From NCBI RefSeq assembly GCF_009362735.1, contig NZ_WHNP01000011.1, forward strand, positions 144,202-208,201: 64,000 nucleotides of DNA. The letters run 5' to 3'. Position 1 is the stretch's first letter. Every line of letters starts with the position of its first letter. This document shows positions 37,382-46,711 of this stretch, piece by piece. The DNA is from Paraburkholderia franconis (GTDB taxonomy: Bacteria > Pseudomonadota > Gammaproteobacteria > Burkholderiales > Burkholderiaceae). Under the pieces are notes generated by a model. The model did no database searches. It was not told the DNA's origin and worked only from the letters and a program-made list of their open reading frames with translations. Both the position numbers and the translations under genes were made by a program.

Positions 37382-37966
37382 CCGCTTTGACGGTTGCCAT
37401 GCTAGCGTGCGCCTAGATCGGCGCACACGCAAAAGATGCTCGTGCCGACAGCTTTCGCTACCTTCATCATCGGTGGCATGGCGTACATCGCGTATACAAG
37501 ATTGCGCTGCTAGGACCTATTCGAAAAGCGCCATGCAATCTACCAGTCGTGGTAAGACGGTCAGAGCGCACCACATGATTCGCTTGCCCGCCGTGGGAAG
37601 CAACCATCTTTGACCTCGTTATCGGCCACCGCATGTCGAATACATCTGCAGTCCTGAAGCTATTTCTTTCGAGAGCAGAAGAGCTCACGGCGCAGTTCAC
37701 TACACGATCCTCGTGAGGAAAAGCACGACGTCGACCCTCGTGCCTGGCGAACGCGTCTCCTGCCCTCGCCCGGACGCCGGACGTTGTCCGATTGTCGTTC
37801 GTTAGCGGACATAGCAGCGCTCGTACCGATCGACTCTTGTGGGTCGACTGCCGCCGACCGCATCGGCCAGCAGCCGGCCATTCGAGCGCCATTCGTGGTC
37901 GCCGCGTTGCGGCGAGTCACGAAAGCGCCTCGTTTTCGGCACTATTTATCGACTGGCGTCTCCACC
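37382..37966. other. Decayed stretch after the sheath gene
   Basis: No gene supported. Two tiny plus-strand frames exist: at 37435 (MLVPTAFATFIIGGMAYIAY, 25 codons, hydrophobic) and at 37633 (27 codons). Neither has a convincing ribosome binding site. No tube, baseplate or sheath C-terminal sequence could be recognised. Confidence 0.35.
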
Positions 37967-38672
37967 GGTTTTGCCGCAATAAGGCGTTGCGCTATGATGA
38001 GCGGGAAAAAGACGAACGAATGAAAGCTTGATGAAAACGCTGAATCCGGCCGTGGCAAAGGTGCTCAAGCGTCTGCACTACCCGCTCGACGTGATCCTGA
38101 TGTGCGTGCGGTGGTACGTGGCGTATCCGCTGAGCCTGCGCCATCTTGAACAGATGATGGCCGAGCGCGGGATTGCGGTCGATCATTCGACCGTGCACCG
38201 CTGGGCCGTGAAGCTGTTGCCTGTACTGGAGAAATCGTTTCGCCGTCGGAAGCGCCCGGTCGGCAAGAGCTGGCGCATGGATGAAACGTACATGAAGGTC
38301 AAGGGGCAGTGGAAATATTTATACCGCGCCGTGGACAAGGCTGGCAACACGGTCGATTTCCTGCTGCGTTCCCATCGTGACAAGGCCGCAGCCCGTCGGT
38401 ATTTCGAGAAATCGATTGATCAGAACGAGGAACCCAACACCGTGACAATCGACAGGAGCGGCGCCAATCTCGCCGCGCTCGAAGCGATCAATGCCGATCG
38501 TGAAGCGCCCATCAATATCCGCCAGTCCAAATATCTCAATAACATGGTCGAGCAGGACCATCGGGCAATCAAGCGACGCACGCTGGGGTTCAAGACTTTT
38601 CGCTGTGCCCGGATCCTTCTGGCCGGCATTGAAGTTATGCACATGATTGCGAAGGGGCAGATAGTGTGCTAG
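37967..38672 (+). mobile_element. IS6-family element (type A), right end missing
   Basis: The left end GGTTTTGCCGCAATAAGGCG at 37967 is a diverged version of the repeat at 63622 (GGTTCTGTTGCAGTAAGG). The transposase frame is intact, but no matching right terminal repeat was found after 38672, so the element is probably immobile by itself. Confidence 0.65.
38031..38672 (+). CDS. IS6-family transposase
   Basis: A 213-residue transposase (MKTLNPAVAKVLKRLHYPLD). DDE residues: Asp in WRMDETYMKVKGQWKYLYRA, Asp in TVTIDRSGANL, Glu in NMVEQDHRAIKRR. The C-terminus ends at MHMIAKGQIVC, about 15-20 residues shorter than most IS6 transposases, in line with loss of the right end. Closely related to the copy entering the window at 63.6 kb. 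Confidence 0.9.
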   Translation: MKTLNPAVAKVLKRLHYPLDVILMCVRWYVAYPLSLRHLEQMMAERGIAVDHSTVHRWAVKLLPVLEKSFRRRKRPVGKSWRMDETYMKVKGQWKYLYRAVDKAGNTVDFLLRSHRDKAAARRYFEKSIDQNEEPNTVTIDRSGANLAALEAINADREAPINIRQSKYLNNMVEQDHRAIKRRTLGFKTFRCARILLAGIEVMHMIAKGQIVC

Positions 38673-38909
38673 CGGAACCCATCCGTCAGCCGCTGCGCAA
38701 TTCTACGACCTCGCAATATAAGCAGTACTTTGTATAACAATCTCGCTCGCCCCTCGATCCTTACCGCGTCAAAGCCCCCGGCGTCGGGCGTGCCCCGATA
38801 ACGTCTTGGCACATGGCAAAAAGACAATCGGGAAGGCTTCGAAGGGACGCTGAAGTCGCGTACGAGCGCAGTAGCCGTAGTCTAACCGTTGTCTCGATAT
38901 GGAATCGTC

Positions 38910-39209
38910 ATGGGAACGAGATACGAACAGGACGTAGTTGCGTGGGCCAACGAGCAAGCCGCACTTCTGCGCGCGGGCAAGCTGTCCGCCGTCGACGTTC
39001 AGCACATTGCTGAGGAGATTGAAGACGTGGGCAAGAGCGAACAGCGCGAGTTGGCAAGCCGTATGTCGGTCTTGTTGGCTCATCTGCTGAAGTGGCAGTT
39101 CCAGCCGTCGCGTCGTAGCAAAAGCTGGCAATTCACCATCCGCACCCAGCGGAAGGAAGTCGCTTACGTGCTGGATGAAGCTCCAAGCCTTCGCGGATGT
39201 TCGAAGTGA
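38910..39209 (+). pseudogene. DUF29-family protein, C-terminally truncated
   Basis: MGTRYEQDVVAWANEQAALL followed by AVDVQHIAEEIEDVGKSEQR and HLLKWQFQPSRRSKSWQFTI is the typical DUF29 N-terminal two-thirds. The sequence leaves the family after LDEAPSLRG, where about 40 further residues (the region ending in a W/F/P-rich tail) are expected. DUF29 proteins are small cytoplasmic proteins of unknown role, common in cyanobacteria and proteobacteria. It could still be expressed as a 99-residue product. Confidence 0.7.
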
Positions 39210-39478
39210 CGCTCAGGTTGCCGATCATGGACACGACCATGACGGTCCTCGGCGACGCGGACCCAGTGTTCGGGGGGAATGAGGCGGTAGCGCGACGATG
39301 AGCCGATACCGCGACAGGCGGACGTAGCGCACAGCAGATCTATCGATCTATCCGGGGGCGAACGTCGATTGAGGAGCTGACAACGGCCGTTGGGGCGGGG
39401 CGGCTCGAGCTGCAGCCAAGGGTCGCGTGCAGCCGATCGCCGTCAGGCAGAGGTCACCCAAGCGCGGTCTGCCGGCAT

Positions 39479-39790
39479 TTATGCTCCGAAGTAGTCGAGT
39501 TGGGACGTCACGCGCTGAAGATCTGCGACCGAGAGCGTTATGCGCTCGCCTGTTGCAGGTGTCGCTCCATATTGATGCACGGCCCGTAGAATTCGGCGTT
39601 CGTTCAACTCGAACGCGAGTCGCACCTGCTGTACAGTCTCATTGCGAGCGCCAAGCTCTTCGCAAACGACTTCAAATGGCAGCGCGAAGGCGACGTATCC
39701 CCAGCCGAACCCATAGGCGGAAAACAACACCGCGTCGGCGCAAAGAATGGGGGCGGTAATGACAGTACGTTGCTGATCCATCGCATTCAT
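39479..39790 (-). CDS. Small hypothetical protein (DUF1488-like)
   Basis: 103 residues from Met 39790 (MNAMDQQRTVITAPILCADA; a start at 39781 is equally possible). The order of strands and helix, with VAFALPFEVVCEELGARNET, then FELNERRILRAVHQYGATPA and ERITLSVADLQRV, resembles DUF1488, a small family of unknown function. The resemblance is by pattern only. Confidence 0.55.
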   Translation of the reverse strand: MNAMDQQRTVITAPILCADAVLFSAYGFGWGYVAFALPFEVVCEELGARNETVQQVRLAFELNERRILRAVHQYGATPATGERITLSVADLQRVTSQLDYFGA

Positions 39791-40145
39791 CTTCGTCAAC
39801 GATAGGGTGAAACTAAAGTGTTGCAAACCGACCTTACAAAATCCGGGTTCTATCGACACGACGTTACCATTCCGTCGAGAATTGTCTTGCAGCGGAAGTG
39901 TGATTTTGGGGATCGGGACTGACTCGAACGGGTCGTGTCATGCGGATCTCCAACAGGCAGGACCCGGCCAGTTAGAGTCGTTCGCAGACAACTTGCAACT
40001 GGCCGCTTCCAATCTGACACGAGCCGATCAGTCGCCAAACTTGCGACGTTTCGCCTATTCCTTTTGTGGGCCGATCATGCTGATCGCGCATCGTTTTCGG
40101 TACAGAAAGACGCGCGACAGCATGCTTTGACGATTTCCGAGGTCC
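39791..40145. other. Intergenic stretch
   Basis: No gene or clear regulatory structure. Overlapping frames on both strands lack ribosome binding sites. Confidence 0.35.
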
Positions 40146-41120
40146 TTATTCCGTAGCCGGCATTACCGGGCCCCGCAGCCAGGCAACAGCAAAGAAGGCC
40201 GCAGCACCGAGCATCAGCGGGAAATAGAGCGTCGCGAAGCGCCAAAGGACCAGAGCCGTCGCCATAGCATCTTGCGGAACCCAGTTTGCAAATGCTGCCG
40301 CAAGCGCCAGGTCGCCGGCGGCCCCGCCGGCCGGTATCCCTGTCCAAAGCGCCGCATGCAGAGCCACAGCCTGCACCGCCAAAACGAATCCGAGTGGCAA
40401 CCGGTAGCCGAGTTCGAGCAGCACGAACCACAGGACGCCATAGCGAGGCAGCCATTGCAGCGTAGTGAACACCAGCAAACCCGCAAACCGATGGCGAGGC
40501 CCCGTCATGAGCAGCCCCGCTTGCTGGCGCACACTCTGGCGGAACTTGTCCCACCGGGCTCGCTGTGTCCCGAGCCATTGAATGCGGCCGCATGAGGCAT
40601 CCAGCGCGCTCGCGACTTGCCGGCGGCACGCCCATAGCGTGACTATAAGGATCCCGACACCTGCCAGCATCCCGACCACCAGAGATACGTTTGCTCTCGG
40701 GACGACCTGAGCTAGCGGACCGACAGCGAACGCAATCGCGATCGGCACCGCCACCGTCAAGAAAGCCAGGTCGAGAGCCTGGTCGGCACCGACGACCGTC
40801 GTGGCAGTCGCCCACGAGGCTCCAGTGCGCTGCAGCAACCCGATATTGACGCCATATCCTGCTGCACCCAGAGGCGAGACGAGAAAGGCAGAGTCGGTCA
40901 CCAAGGCGATTCCATACGTGCGCATGAAAGGAAGACGCAAGCCCAAGGCCCTTTGCATGAGGTGCTGCTTGCCAGCCTTACCCAGCGCGCTCGCAGCGGC
41001 GCTTGCCGCCAACGCCAGGAACATGTGCACCGGGACGGTCCGCAGCCCGGCAAGCGACTGGTGGGAACCCAGCATGAAAGGCGTGCCCACGGCCAGTCCG
41101 ACGCCAAGCGCAGCCAGCAT
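40146..41120 (-). CDS. LPG-synthase-type membrane protein of the hopanoid set, copy 2
   Basis: A 325-residue polytopic membrane protein (from Met 41120) of the lysylphosphatidylglycerol-synthase membrane-domain superfamily, with the LPFMRTYGIALVTDSAFLVS and LWTGIPAGGAAGDLALAAAF segments and about eight hydrophobic helices. The frame continues to 41405; the extra 95 residues are hydrophilic and unlikely to be translated, but no good ribosome binding site marks the start. It occupies the position of hpnL behind hpnI and hpnJ copy 2, yet differs markedly from the HpnL at 29.5 kb, so it may be a different member of the superfamily. Confidence 0.75.
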   Translation of the reverse strand: MLAALGVGLAVGTPFMLGSHQSLAGLRTVPVHMFLALAASAAASALGKAGKQHLMQRALGLRLPFMRTYGIALVTDSAFLVSPLGAAGYGVNIGLLQRTGASWATATTVVGADQALDLAFLTVAVPIAIAFAVGPLAQVVPRANVSLVVGMLAGVGILIVTLWACRRQVASALDASCGRIQWLGTQRARWDKFRQSVRQQAGLLMTGPRHRFAGLLVFTTLQWLPRYGVLWFVLLELGYRLPLGFVLAVQAVALHAALWTGIPAGGAAGDLALAAAFANWVPQDAMATALVLWRFATLYFPLMLGAAAFFAVAWLRGPVMPATE

Positions 41121-41592
41121 CGTCGCGGTGTTGCGTTTGCCAGGCCTGCTCAAAAGAGCCGTCCCAGAACTGGCCGGGGCGCAACGGGGCTTGGTGTTTG
41201 CATGCTCTGCGCTGACGTAGGCGGAAGAATATGCATGCGGATATGGGGATCGTTCCAGCAGCGTCGTTACCTGTGTGAGTGCGATGCGAGGCAATGCGAC
41301 GCTGCATAGCACGCGCCGGCGGTCGCGATCGTACCAGCTTTCTCGGCGTGATGATGTCGTCGTAGTGAGCGACATCCGATAACCGGTCCTACGTGTCAGC
41401 GACAAGCCGATGCGTTCGGCGCATTTCTTATCCGATCGCAGTCAGATTGCACCGCAACCGTCTGGATTGGCCGATGACACTTGGACCAACGGCGGCGTTA
41501 GCGAGCGTCAGGTTTGACGTAGAACACGGGATTGGCCACGCTCGTGACGCGGACATTCGAACGACCGATAGCACCCGGCGGACCCATCCGAT
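41121..41592. other. Spacer between hpnI and the membrane-protein gene
   Basis: Nothing recognised beyond the possible upstream extension of the membrane-protein frame. At 472 bp this gap suggests a separate promoter for that gene. Confidence 0.35.
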
Positions 41593-42840
41593 CTAACCGG
41601 GCTCCGATACGCGTTCGGTTGAACGCAGCATGCCGTTCCGGTCCACTTGAAAAGTGAAGCCACGCCAGGCAACCCGGGTGGAACTGTAGCTCGCGAGGAA
41701 TATGAGGAACAACGCAATATCCCATACCGGCAGCAGCCAAGGGCCGCGATCGGCGTGGCACAACGCCCGGTCCGCGCGAACCTTCAGCCAGAGGCGTGCC
41801 AGCAGGGCGATCGCGGCAAGCAACCACGACCAGCTCGCGGCACCCGACAGTACGATGGCCAGCGTGGCGAACGCGAACGGATGCATCAGCGCAGAGCCTA
41901 GATGGCCTGCCGGATCGATGGAGCGGATCGTGCGGCTCCAGCGCAATTCGTGCGAGATCAGGCTCGTCACATTCGTTTCAACACAGGCATGGGAGATGAA
42001 GAACGGTGGAATCACAACGCGCTCGCCGGCAATGCGCACCGCCTGGCCGATCGCATGGTCCTCGGCCAGGTGATGGGCAAACTGTTCGAAACCGCCGATC
42101 TTGTCCACGGTCGCGCGGCGCATTGCGATGGTCGGTCCCATACATGGTTTAGCCAGACCCAGTGTCAGGCCGGTCACCACGCCGGGAACAAACTGATAGT
42201 TGATCGCATTGACAGCCAGGCGCGGCCAGAACCCCGGAGCGGAGTTTCCGCGATAGATACAGGTCACGAGGCCCACCCCCGGCTTCTGCAATTCGCCTAC
42301 GATGCTGCGCAAATAATCGGGGCTCACACTGACATCGCTGTCCGCGAAGATCATCACATCATGGGCCGCCTGCGGCATCATGTTCACGATGTTGCTGATC
42401 TTCCTGTTCGGCCCGTACAGCTGGCCATCCGCTACCACCGTGATATGCGCTTCAGGGTAGAGCGCGCGTAGCTCCTCGACCGTCTCCAACGCAGGGTCAG
42501 CCGCATCATGTACACCGAACAGATATTGCACGTCACCCGGGTAATCCTGTCGACAGAAGCTCGACAGGTTACTAAGCAGGTTCCACTCGTTACCGTGCAG
42601 CGGCTTGACGACCGTTACCGGCGGATAGCTGGAGGCAACTGAAGTTGGGCGCACAAAAAAACGCGAAATCAATACGCTTGCCAGCAACGTATAACTGATG
42701 CCGCCTACGGCCGCCGAAACTGAGATACCTAGCAGCGCGAGGAGCAGCAGATGGGCCGCACGCATCGGACCTTCGAATGCGACCAGTCCGGTCATGAGCA
42801 GCAGACCGGGCGGGAGAATGATCCACACAAGGCGCTTCAC
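41593..42840 (-). CDS. hpnI: Hopanoid glycosyltransferase HpnI
   Basis: A 415-residue GT21-like (ceramide glucosyltransferase type) enzyme that adds N-acetylglucosamine to bacteriohopanetetrol, giving the substrate for HpnK. N-terminal membrane helices (LVWIILPPGLLLMTGLVAFE and a second) precede the GT-A domain with VTVVKPLHGNEWNLLSNLSS, the DXD-like IFADSDVSVSPDYL, AEDHAIGQAVR and the RW motif in HELRWSRTIRS. C-terminal helices follow. It starts 43 bp after hpnJ copy 2 on the same strand, so they form an operon. Complete and probably functional. Confidence 0.92.
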   Translation of the reverse strand: MKRLVWIILPPGLLLMTGLVAFEGPMRAAHLLLLALLGISVSAAVGGISYTLLASVLISRFFVRPTSVASSYPPVTVVKPLHGNEWNLLSNLSSFCRQDYPGDVQYLFGVHDAADPALETVEELRALYPEAHITVVADGQLYGPNRKISNIVNMMPQAAHDVMIFADSDVSVSPDYLRSIVGELQKPGVGLVTCIYRGNSAPGFWPRLAVNAINYQFVPGVVTGLTLGLAKPCMGPTIAMRRATVDKIGGFEQFAHHLAEDHAIGQAVRIAGERVVIPPFFISHACVETNVTSLISHELRWSRTIRSIDPAGHLGSALMHPFAFATLAIVLSGAASWSWLLAAIALLARLWLKVRADRALCHADRGPWLLPVWDIALFLIFLASYSSTRVAWRGFTFQVDRNGMLRSTERVSEPG

Positions 42841-42883
42841 GTCGGCGCCTTACGCGGGTTGCCTGAGGGGGAGCGCGCGGCGA

Positions 42884-44305
42884 TCACGCCTGGTGGGCAC
42901 GCAGGAAATGGAAGAACTCGACGCCTTCACGCAAGCGCCGTTTCATCATGTGCCAGCTCGTCAACATCTCGCGCAGGATTTCCCAGATTTTCGAGGGGCG
43001 GAAATAGAAACGCTTATAGAAGTTTTCGAGCTGATGGTAAATCTCGTCGCGCGACAGATGCGGATAGCCGATCGCCGCCAGTTGCACGCCTTCCTTGCTC
43101 ACCAGGTTGATCACCTTGTTCTCTTCGAGCCAGCCGTTCTCGACGGCCTGCTTGTAGAGCGTCGTGCCCGGATACGGCGCGGCGAGCGACACCTGGATCG
43201 TGTGCGGATTGATCTCTTTGGCATACTCAATGGTCTTCCGGATCGTGTCCTGCGTCTCGCCCGGCAGGCCGAGAATGAAGGTACCGTGAATCTTGATGCC
43301 GAGCTTGCGGCAATCGTCGCTGAAGCGGCGCGCGATGTCGGTGCGCAGACCCTTCTTGATGTTCAGCAGAATCTGGTCGTCGCCCGATTCGTAGCCGACC
43401 AGCAGCAGGCGCAGGCCGTTTTCCTTCATGATCTTCAGCGTTGAGTACGGCACGTTCGCCTTCGCATTGCACGACCACGTCACGCCGAGTTTGCCAAGGC
43501 CGCGGGCGATTTCCTCGACGCGCGGCTTGAAGTCGGTGAAGGTGTCGTCGTCGAACATGATCTCCTTGACCTCAGGCATGTTGTCGCGAATCCACTTCAC
43601 TTCTTCCAGCACGCTCTCCACCGAACGCGTGCGGTAGCGATGTCCGCCCACGGTTTGCGGCCACAGGCAGAAGGTGCATTTCGAGCGGCAGCCGCGGCCC
43701 GTGTAAATCGACACGTACGGGTGCTTCAGATAACCGATGAAGTAGTTGTCGATCTTCAGGTCACGCTTGTAGACCGGCGCGACGAACGGCAACTCGTCCA
43801 TGTTCTCTAGGATCGGTCGCGCTTCGTTGTGCTCGATCGAACCGTCGGGCGCACGATAGCTCAAGCCTTTGATGCCGGCGAACGGCTTGCCTTCGGCGAC
43901 TTCTTGGCAGGTGAAATCGAATTCTTCGCGGCACACGAAATCGATCGCCTCGCTGGCAGTCAGTGAGTTGTGCGGATCCACCACGACCTTGGCGCCGACC
44001 ATGCCGATCAGAACGGAAGGCTTGCGCTTCTTCACATCTTCAGCGAACAGGGCGTCTGTGGGAAAAGACGGCGTGCTGGTGTGGATGATCACCAGATCGT
44101 ATTGCTGCGCGATCTCGAGCGAGGCGTCAACGGACAGGCCGTCGGCGGGCGCGTCGAGTACACGGCTATCGGGGATGAGTGCGGCGGGCTGCGCGAGCCA
44201 CGTTGGATACCAGAACGAGCGGACTTCACGCTTGGCCTGGTAGCGCGAACCCGCACCACCATCGAAGCCGTCATACGAGGGCGCTTGCAAAAATAGTGTT
44301 TTCAT
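42884..44305 (-). CDS. hpnJ: Hopanoid radical SAM protein HpnJ, copy 2
   Basis: A 473-residue radical SAM protein, cluster motif GRGCRSKCTFC at 203-213. The frame runs back to 44629 but Met 44305 (MKTLFLQAPSYDGFDGGAGS) matches copy 1 exactly in position. In this set hpnJ is followed by intact hpnI, so this is probably the functional pair for the modified side chain of C35 hopanoids. Differences from copy 1 are scattered conservative changes plus the segment VINLVSKEGVQLAAIGYPHL. Confidence 0.93.
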   Translation of the reverse strand: MKTLFLQAPSYDGFDGGAGSRYQAKREVRSFWYPTWLAQPAALIPDSRVLDAPADGLSVDASLEIAQQYDLVIIHTSTPSFPTDALFAEDVKKRKPSVLIGMVGAKVVVDPHNSLTASEAIDFVCREEFDFTCQEVAEGKPFAGIKGLSYRAPDGSIEHNEARPILENMDELPFVAPVYKRDLKIDNYFIGYLKHPYVSIYTGRGCRSKCTFCLWPQTVGGHRYRTRSVESVLEEVKWIRDNMPEVKEIMFDDDTFTDFKPRVEEIARGLGKLGVTWSCNAKANVPYSTLKIMKENGLRLLLVGYESGDDQILLNIKKGLRTDIARRFSDDCRKLGIKIHGTFILGLPGETQDTIRKTIEYAKEINPHTIQVSLAAPYPGTTLYKQAVENGWLEENKVINLVSKEGVQLAAIGYPHLSRDEIYHQLENFYKRFYFRPSKIWEILREMLTSWHMMKRRLREGVEFFHFLRAHQA

Positions 44306-45139
44306 AGTTGTTCCGGCGGGCTCTGTTGAACCTTCTGGCTTGGGGAATGATCTGACACGCCGGCTTGCGTGTTGGACATTGACCCTGAACGGACGGTCTG
44401 CGGACGATCCGCCTTCCGGCATCACGTTTTTGCAGCATCCGGATAATGCATGGCCCGATCGGGCCACCTCGTGCATCACCCGATCATGGCCTTTTGCGTG
44501 TCGAGGGGTGACCGAACCATTCTGCAATGCGTTGCTCGTTCGATCGACCGCCAAATGGCCGATCAGTGCAGCCGAAAAATCTTGACGTGTGGAGGAGTCG
44601 ACGCTCTCGATGAGTCTAGTATCGATCAAAAGATCGTTCTGGCTATCGTGAAAACGGTCATGTGTTCTGTCCGGCGTGGAACTGGCGATCCTTAAAACTA
44701 TCTAGGTCGGGAGAATACGCCTCTTTTGAAATTCGAGTGGGTGACGCGGGTTGTCGACAGGGAAAATGAGTGGGTCAATGGCGGACGGGACGTCCGGCGA
44801 AGCGAACCATTGACGCGCTCACTTTCCCAAACAAGCTAGAGGGCTTGGGGCTGGCGAAGTATGCTGCGCCAGCCCCCGAGCCCGTCCGGCGGAGAGGACT
44901 TCCCCGCCTCGGGGTGCCTCGGGGCGGGGTTAGGGGTGGGGCATCGTCACCCAAGAACGGTGCCATGCTCAAAATTTCGAGTGTCCGAAAGGACGACGGG
45001 ACCAGCCGTTGATGCTGTATAGCTGAACGTCTCGTGAGGGTCGCTCACGGTCCTACTGGCGACGCACTGCTTGGAAGCTCACGCGCGCCGGTACGACCGG
45101 CAAGCCTCGTCGGCCATAAGGTGACGTACGGACGCGCAC
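44306..45139. other. Upstream region of hpnJ copy 2
   Basis: The hpnJ promoter should lie in 44306-44700, though no consensus was identified. Around 44870-44945 is a very GC-rich, G-tract-rich segment (CGGGGTGCCTCGGGGCGGGG and neighbours) that could form strong secondary structure. No gene supported. Confidence 0.4.
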
Positions 45140-46138
45140 CTACCCGGACATTGCCAGGTCGCCTCCGCATTCAGAAGCAGACGTTGAATGCTTCGGGCGC
45201 GGAAGAGAGCGCGCGCGGATCGCCGGGACCGTTGACCCTGCACGACCTGCATGCTCGAGCATGTAGGTGATGAACGCGCCTGTGACTGGCGGCAAAAAGC
45301 GGCGACGAGGATAGAAGAGCCATACCTGTGTCGTCGATCCATCAACGTGGTATCCGGGCATGATGCGCTTCAATACACCCCTTGCCAAATCTTCAGCCAC
45401 GAGCGATTCGGGCAGCAAGACAATGCCCATTCCCGCGATGGCGGCGAGTCGGATGAGCAAGCTGCTATTGGCAGCGTAGGATGGTCTGAATGTCACGGAT
45501 TGCAGGTCGTTGACGTCGACGAACTGCCATGCCGTAGGGCCGCGTTTTTCGGCGGTCATCGTCGCGATGCAGGAATGTACTTCAAGCTGGGCCGGCTCCT
45601 GCGGATTGCCACACGTTGACAGGTATGACGGTGCCGCACACGGCACAAGGCTCTGCGTCACTAACGGCAGCTGGATGCAATCAACATCTGTCGATGGACT
45701 GGCAACGAGCAAGCCTGCGTCATACCCTTCTGCAAACTGATCCGCTTCCCGGTCTGTGAGGCTAAGCCGGACCTGCACCTTCGGGTAGCGACGCCGGAAG
45801 CCGTCAATGAGTGCCGTCATCACCTCGGGCGACAGTGCGTCCGTCGCCATAATACGCAATACGCCGGCTATCTCCCGTTCCCCAGCCGATACTGATGCAT
45901 CGAGACGGTCGAGTTCCTCGAGTATTGCCCTACAGCCGTCGAGATAGTGCTTGCCTGCTTCCGTGAGTGAAACTGCGCGTGTCGTGCGATTCATGAGCCG
46001 GGTGCGAAGATGTGCTTCAAGATTCGCGACTGATCGAGTGACCAGTGCAGTGGACACGTTCAACTGTTTGGCCGCGCTTCTGAAGCTTCGTGCTTCCGCG
46101 GCCTGCACGAAGACTCGCATGGCGTAGACATGGTTCAT
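45140..46138 (-). CDS. LysR-family transcriptional regulator
   Basis: A 332-residue LysR protein: winged helix at the N-terminus (MNHVYAMRVFVQAAEARSFR; TALVTRSVANLEAHLRTRLM; RTTRAVSLTEAG), then the periplasmic-binding-like effector domain (GVLRIMATDALSPEVMTALI; IRLAAIAGMGIVLLPESLVA). The last about 30 residues after YMLEHAG are Ser/Arg-rich and beyond the usual family length. It is transcribed away from the winged-helix-like gene at 46.7 kb; the 540-bp region between them carries two palindromes. A truncated relative of its N-terminus, with similar upstream DNA, lies inverted at 60.1 kb. Confidence 0.9.
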   Translation of the reverse strand: MNHVYAMRVFVQAAEARSFRSAAKQLNVSTALVTRSVANLEAHLRTRLMNRTTRAVSLTEAGKHYLDGCRAILEELDRLDASVSAGEREIAGVLRIMATDALSPEVMTALIDGFRRRYPKVQVRLSLTDREADQFAEGYDAGLLVASPSTDVDCIQLPLVTQSLVPCAAPSYLSTCGNPQEPAQLEVHSCIATMTAEKRGPTAWQFVDVNDLQSVTFRPSYAANSSLLIRLAAIAGMGIVLLPESLVAEDLARGVLKRIMPGYHVDGSTTQVWLFYPRRRFLPPVTGAFITYMLEHAGRAGSTVPAIRARSLPRPKHSTSASECGGDLAMSG

Positions 46139-46421
46139 TGCTTGTATCCCTCAATCGTGCGATGCGACGGTGTCCATCAGATTGATGTAACTGCAACGAC
46201 CTTACGTGGTAATACTAATAAGAAAATTGATGAGTTTGTCAATCTGCCGCAAACGCGCTCGTTGGCGAGCTTCGGAGCACGCCCCGTCACTTCGCCTTCG
46301 GATTGAGCGTTTCACGAGGTCACTGCATTCGTCAATGTGATTGCGTACACAACTTTGAAATCGAGTGGAGCGGGAACTAAGTGCACAAAACGGGGCCGGT
46401 AAGCGGGAAGTGTTCTGCGTC

Positions 46422-46443
46422 ATATTGGACCTTGGTCCAATAT
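46422..46443. promoter_or_regulatory. Palindromic operator candidate, site 1
   Basis: Perfect dyad: arms ATATTGGACC and GGTCCAATAT around TT. The same core (ATTGGACC, three bases, GTCCAAT) recurs at 47796 and, with one mismatch, at 59677. Located about 60 bp upstream of the leader ORF start and 285 bp from the LysR start. Confidence 0.65.
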
Positions 46444-46452
46444 CGGTCAACG

Positions 46453-46476
46453 CGTGTCAAAGGTATTGTTGACACG
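46453..46476. promoter_or_regulatory. Second dyad overlapping a -35-like TTGACA
   Basis: Arms CGTGTCAA and TTGACACG separated by eight bases; the right arm contains TTGACA, a consensus -35 hexamer directed towards the leader ORF, though no good -10 follows at 17 bp. The dyad is conserved in the inverted copy at 59644-59667. Confidence 0.55.
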
Positions 46477-46501
46477 ACGCATTATTTGCTTGGGGATTGC
46501 A

Positions 46502-46711
46502 ATGAGAACGACAACACACCTGTTGAAGTTCATGGTCCGTGCGGCTGGCTCGTTGCTTTCGACTATAACTTTAGGTCGACCTGGTACCCGCGTACAGGTA
46601 CCGTATCCAGAACCAGCGCGAGGGCACACGGCCCGTATGCCGGGCAGGCGGCGTGCTGTCGACGTAGGCGGAGGCAGTCATGAAGCGCACGATCGACTGG
46701 GACATCGTTGA
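46502..46711 (+). CDS. Short leader ORF, 69 codons
   Basis: Begins MRTTTHLLKFMVRAAGSLLS and continues in an Arg/Gly/Pro-rich sequence to a stop at 46709-46711, overlapping the start of the next gene by 32 bp. In the inverted copy the first 16 residues are nearly the same (MRTTTRLLKLMVRAAG) but a stop follows four codons later. Conservation of the opening with loss of the rest suggests a translated leader rather than a stable protein (inference). Confidence 0.45.
   Translation: MRTTTHLLKFMVRAAGSLLSTITLGRPGTRVQVPYPEPARGHTARMPGRRRAVDVGGGSHEAHDRLGHR

Noticed and set aside
42698..43444. A 248-codon plus-strand frame
   Set aside because: Antisense to hpnJ copy 2 and hpnI.
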